Assembly: GCA_943737045.1 (NCBI GenBank)
Contig: CALSFV010000219.1
Coordinates: forward strand, 248,001-312,000
Reading direction: 5' to 3'
Origin: Parapristionchus giblindavisi
Lineage: Eukaryota > Nematoda > Chromadorea > Rhabditida > Diplogasteridae
Length of the DNA: 64,000 nucleotides
In this document: piece by piece, positions 58,293 through 64,000 of the stretch
Numbering within the stretch: position 1 is the stretch's first letter
Layout: each line of letters begins with the position of its first letter
The notes under the pieces: model-generated
The model's database searches: none
What the model was told of the DNA's origin: nothing
Seen by the model: only the letters and a program-made list of their open reading frames with translations
Program-made: the position numbers and the translations under genes

Positions 58293-60974
58293 TCTTTACC
58301 CCCTCCCCCAAACCATTACCGTATAGTTAGTTATCGGCGGCCGTGTTTACAACGAAATCTGTGTACAAAGATTGATCCATTTGTGGACCAGTCTCGATTG
58401 AATTCCATCATACCCAAAAGAGAGTCAGCCACTTCCCTTCCCTTCTCTCGTTTGTTTTGATAGTGACTAAAGTGTGAGAAGTTGTGATCATCAAACGTGA
58501 TTCTGTTATACATCACAAATCGGAATTTTGTAATGGTCAAGTGGACCGATCTATTCCAGTGCTCAATTCACTTTTGTCCCTAGCATTTGAAGCCATACAG
58601 CGAGGCATGATGATTTTAGTGAGCGTGGTAATTATCAATGTAATATGATTTTATTTATCGATTATCGATTAACTGTTAATATATCATTTTGATCACTGAG
58701 TGCCTGAATATAGTTTGAATAGTATGAGTAAACGTTGACTGAGTATTACTCATCAACGCGGTAATACTTTTGACATTATTATTACGTCTATTTATATATA
58801 TATATTTATTCATAAAGAACGTCTCCGAAGTAACGTGATACTCTACCTGATCTCTAAACTAGAGTAAGGCTAGCGAGGAGATTTACCAAAATATTTCTTT
58901 CCATCGGAAATCTCTGTAAGCACCTGTTCTACGTCATTCTTGTTGACTACTTTTTATCTAAAATAACAAACCAGGAACTATGTAGTAATGGATGCACGTA
59001 TGTATACAATATGACGCATGAAACTCATGAAGCCATTAACTAAAAAAAGTTATATTTTTATAGTTTTCATACCTTGAAACTTGTATGAAATACAGCTACA
59101 GTTTGCAGATCTCCAAATTTCAGCTCCTAAATCAAAAATACGAAGTACTCTAGTAAGCTCAAAAGTTATTTCATGAAAAATCTTTTTAGTATTATGTTTC
59201 TTGTTGAAAGTTAAGGGATGAACTATGAAAGCACACTGTGTGATCTATATATACACGTGAAGTCCATTCCTTCTCTAACCCTTCATCTAGGGATTCTTAA
59301 TTCATCTTCTCCTTTTACTCTCTCTCTCTCTCTCTTATTGTATAATATCTCTTCAATTATCATAATTGTATCTTCATTGGACTTCTTTTCTGAAAATGTA
59401 TGTTGACATGAAGTTTGTTTAGAATGTGTTGATTAGGAACTTAAATAATTTCGGAACGACTTCTATTTGATTAAATGAAGCAAAACGATAAAATTCCTCG
59501 AAAAAACGCCTAGAACGACTAAACGAGAGAGAGAGCGAAGCGGAGGGTAAAGTTGAGATGGTGTTATCCCGATCGGAAACGAGGTATTCGAATCGTGCGC
59601 CGCTACAGTATTTGCCAAAGAAAAATGAACAGTTTCTTTCGATATCTTTCGTGGATATAGAATAGAGAAATAGTGCAATAATTGGGCTAAAATCAATCAA
59701 TTGTAAATGATAATTGATTTATCATTTTAGAAGGAAAAATGATGTGACGAAATCAGATATGAGTATCATCAAGGTTCAGAGAGTATTGCTATCAGTCTCT
59801 TCATACCACACTATTTCTTAGTTATCACCCTAATAATTGTGCATCTTGATCTATTATCTCTCGTATGAGGATTGTTTACTCTTTATAAGTATCATAATGA
59901 TCTCTTATTAGTCAGACTTTACTTCCTCTACAACAGTGTAAAACAATAGTGTTGAGTTTCAAATCATCCTTTTAACTTACTATGGTTAATAATAATAATA
60001 TTTATTCACACAAAGCGATCAAGATGGGGAAGAAATTATTAAAATCGGCAATAGCCATACTCTGACAAGTATTCCCAATAGATCTTGTCCTTCTGTCTAT
60101 TCATCTACCAATAGAACCTCTTGAATCTGATAAAATACCTTAATTTACGAAGAGATATTATGGTAAAGATAAGAGATATCCACAAAGGACACGCCCCTCT
60201 AATCTCTTGATATTTGAAGACCTATCTTACTATGTTGTGTCTTATGTAATAATTTTGATCATCCTCCTCATACTCCCACTCGTTTATGGCTTTTATTTTG
60301 ACTCAATATTGATATTCTCAAGATTGCTTTCATTCCTCGGAACCTCTCATAACTCATGGTCTCTCGTTGACAGAAATAATATTCAATGCGAAAAGTATTA
60401 TAAGTAGTCCTACACCACAATTTAGACTACGTTTCCTAATATTGTTGTATAAACAGTCGATCCCATGATGTGCGGACGTAGTCATAATAGAAGCCATTCA
60501 CTCTAGGCTAGATCAGATGTTAAAAAGGGGGTGTGGTCACATTCGATAATCTCTATCAACTCGATTCATCGAGATAACACATTGGACTCATCTGGTTCTA
60601 TTCATGTATTCATTTCTTTCGTGGTGGAATAGGAGTGAGCAAAAGATAGAGTTCTTCTTTATTTCGCCACTTTTCAACGGCTGTTTTTTGTTTAAATGCG
60701 GAGTTTAAAAAAAATAAATGGAGAAACCTTGCAAACAACTACACCGTTCATTGATTAATTATATCTTTATTCATTGATTCATTATAGAAATGATTATCTA
60801 TATAATGATTGAATGAGTTCTTCGTATTATATCAATACTATCTATCGAGAAGTTGAAGAGAACATTCACATTTCTCTTTAGTTCTTATAGGACAAGTCTC
60901 AGAGATTGAGTCTTCAAGTCAATATGTTATTGTCGATGTGAGAGAACCCACACTGATCCAGTTTTCCATATCAA

Positions 60975-61095
60975 AAGCACGAACGAGAGAGGGAAGAAGA
61001 GGAGAGGGAGAGAGATAGAGAACGATGGAGAGAAAGAAGGATAAAGATAGAGAGGGAGAGATAGGGAAACATATAGAGAGAGATAGAAAGGGAGG
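60975..61095 (+). repeat. GA-rich polypurine tract
   Basis: GAGAGGGAGAGA, GGGAGAGAT and AGAGAGAT words, the reverse-strand form of the CT tracts. It is followed within 110 bases by a CT tract (61215-61275) of the opposite sense. Confidence 0.55.
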
Positions 61096-61534
61096 CTAAT
61101 ATAGATAGTTTTGTATCTAATCTACACTTTTTTCTTTTTTTCATCTTCCACTTTGATTCTACCGCCAATGGTCAGTCATTCACTCTATACATTATGTCTT
61201 CGAGGACCATACCTTAACCCCTCTACCTCTCCCTTTTCTCTCCCTCTACCTCTCCCTCTCCCTCTACCACTTCCACTTACCTCATCTCATCTCCCATCAA
61301 GAAATACCTAACGATGTCTTCATCTTTCTAGAGACAGAGATAGATAAAGTATTCTTCTGACTCTACATAATCTTACTCAATTATATCAACGAATCAATCA
61401 ATCAATTATTTTTCTTCCTTTGGTCCGATGTCTGATCCCTTTCTGGCAATGCTCTCTCACTTTCTTTGTCTATGAGTTTTGCCAGAGCGGAGTCCACTCA
61501 ATTAATATCTATCTCTCATTCTGATTAGATGACC

Positions 61535-61720
61535 CTCTACCGTAATCTGTCTATCGATCATAATCCCTCCCTGATATCGATTGATTCCTCTACCGTAATC
61601 TATCATAATCCCTCCCTGATATCGATTGATTCCTCTACCGTAATCTATCATAATCCCTCCCTGATATCGATTGATTCCTCTACCGCAATCTATCATAATC
61701 CCTCCCTGATATTGATTGAT
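61535..61720 (+). repeat. 45-bp tandem repeat, about four copies
   Basis: The unit TCTACCGTAATCTATCATAA followed by TCCCTCCCTGATATCGATTGATTCC repeats about four times, with the first copy carrying CTGTCTATCGATC instead. Unit length is 15 codons, so both strands stay open over it (61502-61819, 61529-62059); no gene is implied. Confidence 0.75.
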
Positions 61721-62679
61721 CGATACATCATCATTCCTTGTATTCTCTGTATCGCCTCTACGTCTCTGTCCCTTGCAAGAGAGGGGGCCATCACGTGTTT
61801 GTGCATTTTTCTTCTTCATTCCTCATCCACAGTGTACCCTGTCTCTCTCACTTTCCCACACTCTCTCGTCTGTTCTCTAGCCGTCTGCCGCTCTGGCCGA
61901 CTCTGTCCACTCGCCCTGTTCTCTAAGCTAACTATGCGTCGTCCGTCGTTCCCCTGCGTGTCTGCCACCCTCTCACATCGCCATGCTCTCTCGTCACTTT
62001 CGTGTCTGCGTTCTCTTCGTCGTCTATTATCTCTCACCTCTTCCATCTCGGCCTCTTGATCGGGATACAGTCCAAAGCAGAGGCAGAGGGAGGGGAGAGG
62101 GAGAGAAAGAGGCAGAGGTAGAAAAGTGACCGACCTACATACCCTTCTTTCACATATCTTTTCTTTTAACTATTCCTGCCCCTCCCTCTCCCTCTCTACC
62201 TCTGCCTCTCTTCCTCTACTTTCCTCATACCTTTAAAACTCTTAGTTCGGAACCGTTCACTTTCCCGCGCGCATACCGTAATCTATTGTCCAAGGTGTTC
62301 TCTCTATCTCTTATTATTTTCTCTAGCTTAGATTAGGGATTAGATACGGTAACCATGATATCGATTGATTGTTATCAATGTCCACTTTTGAGCTGAACTA
62401 GTCAGGGAAGGGGAGAGATAGGGAGAGGGAGACACCGTAAAGTTGTTTGTCAGTGTGTGAGAGTATGAGTCATCGATGATTTAGACAGAATCTCTATTCA
62501 TGGAGTTACACCGATCTCTGGAAGCTGCGGCAAACACCAGACGGGTTTGGTCGAACCTCAACGTTGAGGTCCTCTCGCAACCCTGCCTTAGGGGGGAACT
62601 CTTTAAACTAGAAGGCCATGGCCTATTTCCATCTTTCCATTGATTCTCTCTCTCACTTGGCCCATTGCCAACGTTCGAT

Positions 62680-62832
62680 GCTTCCTCTCTCTCTCTCTAC
62701 TTCTGCATCTGCCGCTTTCTCTCCCTCTCCCTATCTCTCCCTCTCGCTTTCCTTCTCTCCCTTTCGCTCACTCCTTCTCTGCCTTTCCCTCACTCCTTCT
62801 CTGCCTTTCCCTCACTCACTCTATCTCCCTCT
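62680..62832 (+). repeat. CT-rich tract with internal duplication
   Basis: A polypyrimidine run that includes two near copies of CACTCCTTCTCTGCCTTTCC. All three forward frames are open across it, a sign of stop-poor sequence rather than of coding. Confidence 0.6.
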
Positions 62833-63734
62833 ATCTTCATCCTATGTGCCTAGCTGACCCCTCGCTCCGCTACACTAAAATACGAAGCCTACACACTTTG
62901 AGTGACGAAACGTGTGGACTACTCTCAACTTTCTCCATTATAGTTTCATTGTAAAATTCGGTTTTGGTCCATCCCAAAGCCACTATCTTTTGGGCAATAT
63001 CAGTGGACGGTTTCGCAATATCATGGGATATTTTGCCATGGGAAGGAGGGACTTTGTCACGTAGTCAATCTTCACGTAGTAGTTGACTGTTTACTCCTAC
63101 TCCTTCATTTAGAGATGTAGTTTCTTATGTGATATCGCGAAAGGAAAAGAAAAAGAGACGAGAGTGTGTCCAAACGAGGAGAGTATTCTCTGCTTTTCCT
63201 TTCCATTTGCGGCTTTTGAATAGATCATTTTAGGATACTTATTTGTTAGTTAACTGGTTCCATGTTTCATCAATTCCTCCATGTGTTTCTATGTTGTATG
63301 TGGTATCATACAATTCTTCGATAAGGAGAGATCTTTCTCTGATCTCTGGATGTCTTCGTACTCTTCATCTGTTTATATGTTCCTTCTCAATTTCACAAAA
63401 CTCATATCTAGATTCCGTAGCGTGCCTCCGCAATATTCCATTGATCACAAATCTCAGCTATTTTCTCTATACATTGGGATAACCCTAACCCTATTTCTTC
63501 TACAATGTTTTTATAAGTGACTGCTCCTCTAGGTATGCTCACTTCTCACTTATCCTGTCTACGATAAGTTTCGTCTATCATCTTCTTAATCTCTCTAAAT
63601 CTCTCCATAATCCCTTATCTCTCTCAATGATACCGTATCCTCTCTGTGATTCTTATCATATGATTATCAACGATTCTTCGTTCAATTGCAAACCGTCCTT
63701 TGACCTCTACCCTTGATATCGCAAATGCATCTCT

Positions 63735-63960
63735 ACCTCTGCCTTTTCTCTCCCTCTCCCTCTACCTCTACCTCTTTCTCACATCATCTCATCTTCCCTC
63801 ACTGTCTCTCTTTCTCTGTTCTCTCTTCACTTCTACAATGGTCCTCGCATACTAATGCAAGGAGAGAACGAGGTCTCGCCCACTCTCCCTCTAGGAACTG
63901 CGAACGCGAGAGAGGGAGAGGGAGAGAAGGAGAGTGAGAGGGAGGGATAGAGATGTTCTA
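63735..63960 (+). repeat. Facing CT-rich and GA-rich tracts
   Basis: A CT tract (63735-63845) is followed by a GA tract (about 63908-63955) of complementary composition, so the pair could fold as a loose inverted repeat. Confidence 0.5.
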
Positions 63961-64000
63961 GCATCTCATACATCCACAGGCTACTGGCTATCTCTCTCGT

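Larger units (their letters stand above)
53967..64000. other. 10 kb without a supportable gene
   Basis: After the second RING gene I find no set of exons with phase-consistent splice sites on either strand. The region is AT-rich with long CT/GA tracts, microsatellite-like CTCCCT runs, a C-run at 56750-56763 and a 45-bp tandem repeat. Open frames in it are the by-product of stop-poor CT or GA sequence. It could be an intergenic or giant intronic region of a gene to the right. Confidence 0.5.

Noticed and set aside
61529..62059. A 176-residue plus-strand frame and its antisense partner
   Set aside because: The first half is the 45-bp tandem repeat and the second half is stop-poor CT-rich sequence.
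62618..62954. Overlapping Ser/Leu/Pro-rich frames in all three forward phases
   Set aside because: All phases are open at once over a CT tract, which is a composition effect.

Overview
The window reads as nuclear DNA of a free-living-type nematode. Genes are split into many short exons by mostly small introns with GT...TTTCAG borders. Probable trans-splice acceptors sit a few bases before several start codons. The DNA is crowded with short terminal-inverted-repeat transposons, and the largest gene has a domain layout (EGF, vWA-like and C-type lectin modules) that I know from the nematode IRG-7 immune protein group. A rhabditid or diplogastrid worm is my inference; nothing here fixes the species. 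All gene models were built by hand from splice signals and reading phase, so spans include introns. Residue numbers are approximate for the largest gene.

Layout. 1-11 kb, minus strand: the 5' part of PAN3 (deadenylase adaptor, running off the left edge), a small unidentified gene just upstream of it, and a complete 11-exon DXO/Rai1-family decapping exonuclease gene whose introns hold four transposons (3466-10180). 11-17.6 kb: no convincing gene; PIF/Harbinger-like MITEs and a decayed CR1-like retrotransposon end. 17.8-35.5 kb, plus strand: a very large secreted modular protein of roughly 2200 residues, with a 1-kb, 18-bp minisatellite and a Tc1-like deletion derivative in introns, and two alternative 3' ends. 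35.9-37.1 kb: an acyl-CoA-binding protein. 38.1-45.2 kb and 50.4-54.0 kb: two paralogous RING/B-box/coiled-coil genes with the same exon structure. Between them lie a fossil Polinton/Maverick DNA polymerase B fragment, a small secreted peptide gene, and a mariner element nested inside a CR1-like reverse transcriptase. 54-64 kb: no gene that I can support; AT-rich DNA broken by long CT/GA tracts and a 45-bp tandem repeat.

Functionally, PAN3 and DXO both act in mRNA turnover and lie in the same orientation, but nothing shows they are co-transcribed. The large EGF/vWA/lectin protein and the RING/B-box pair are types often linked to host defence in nematodes; that link is inference. The features most worth a second look are the alternative anchored versus vWA-tailed ends of the large protein, the missing motif-II glutamate in DXO, the hAT insertion that duplicated a splice donor, the Polinton fossil, the homogeneous minisatellite, and the GATCTTT heptamer placed just before 3' splice sites.
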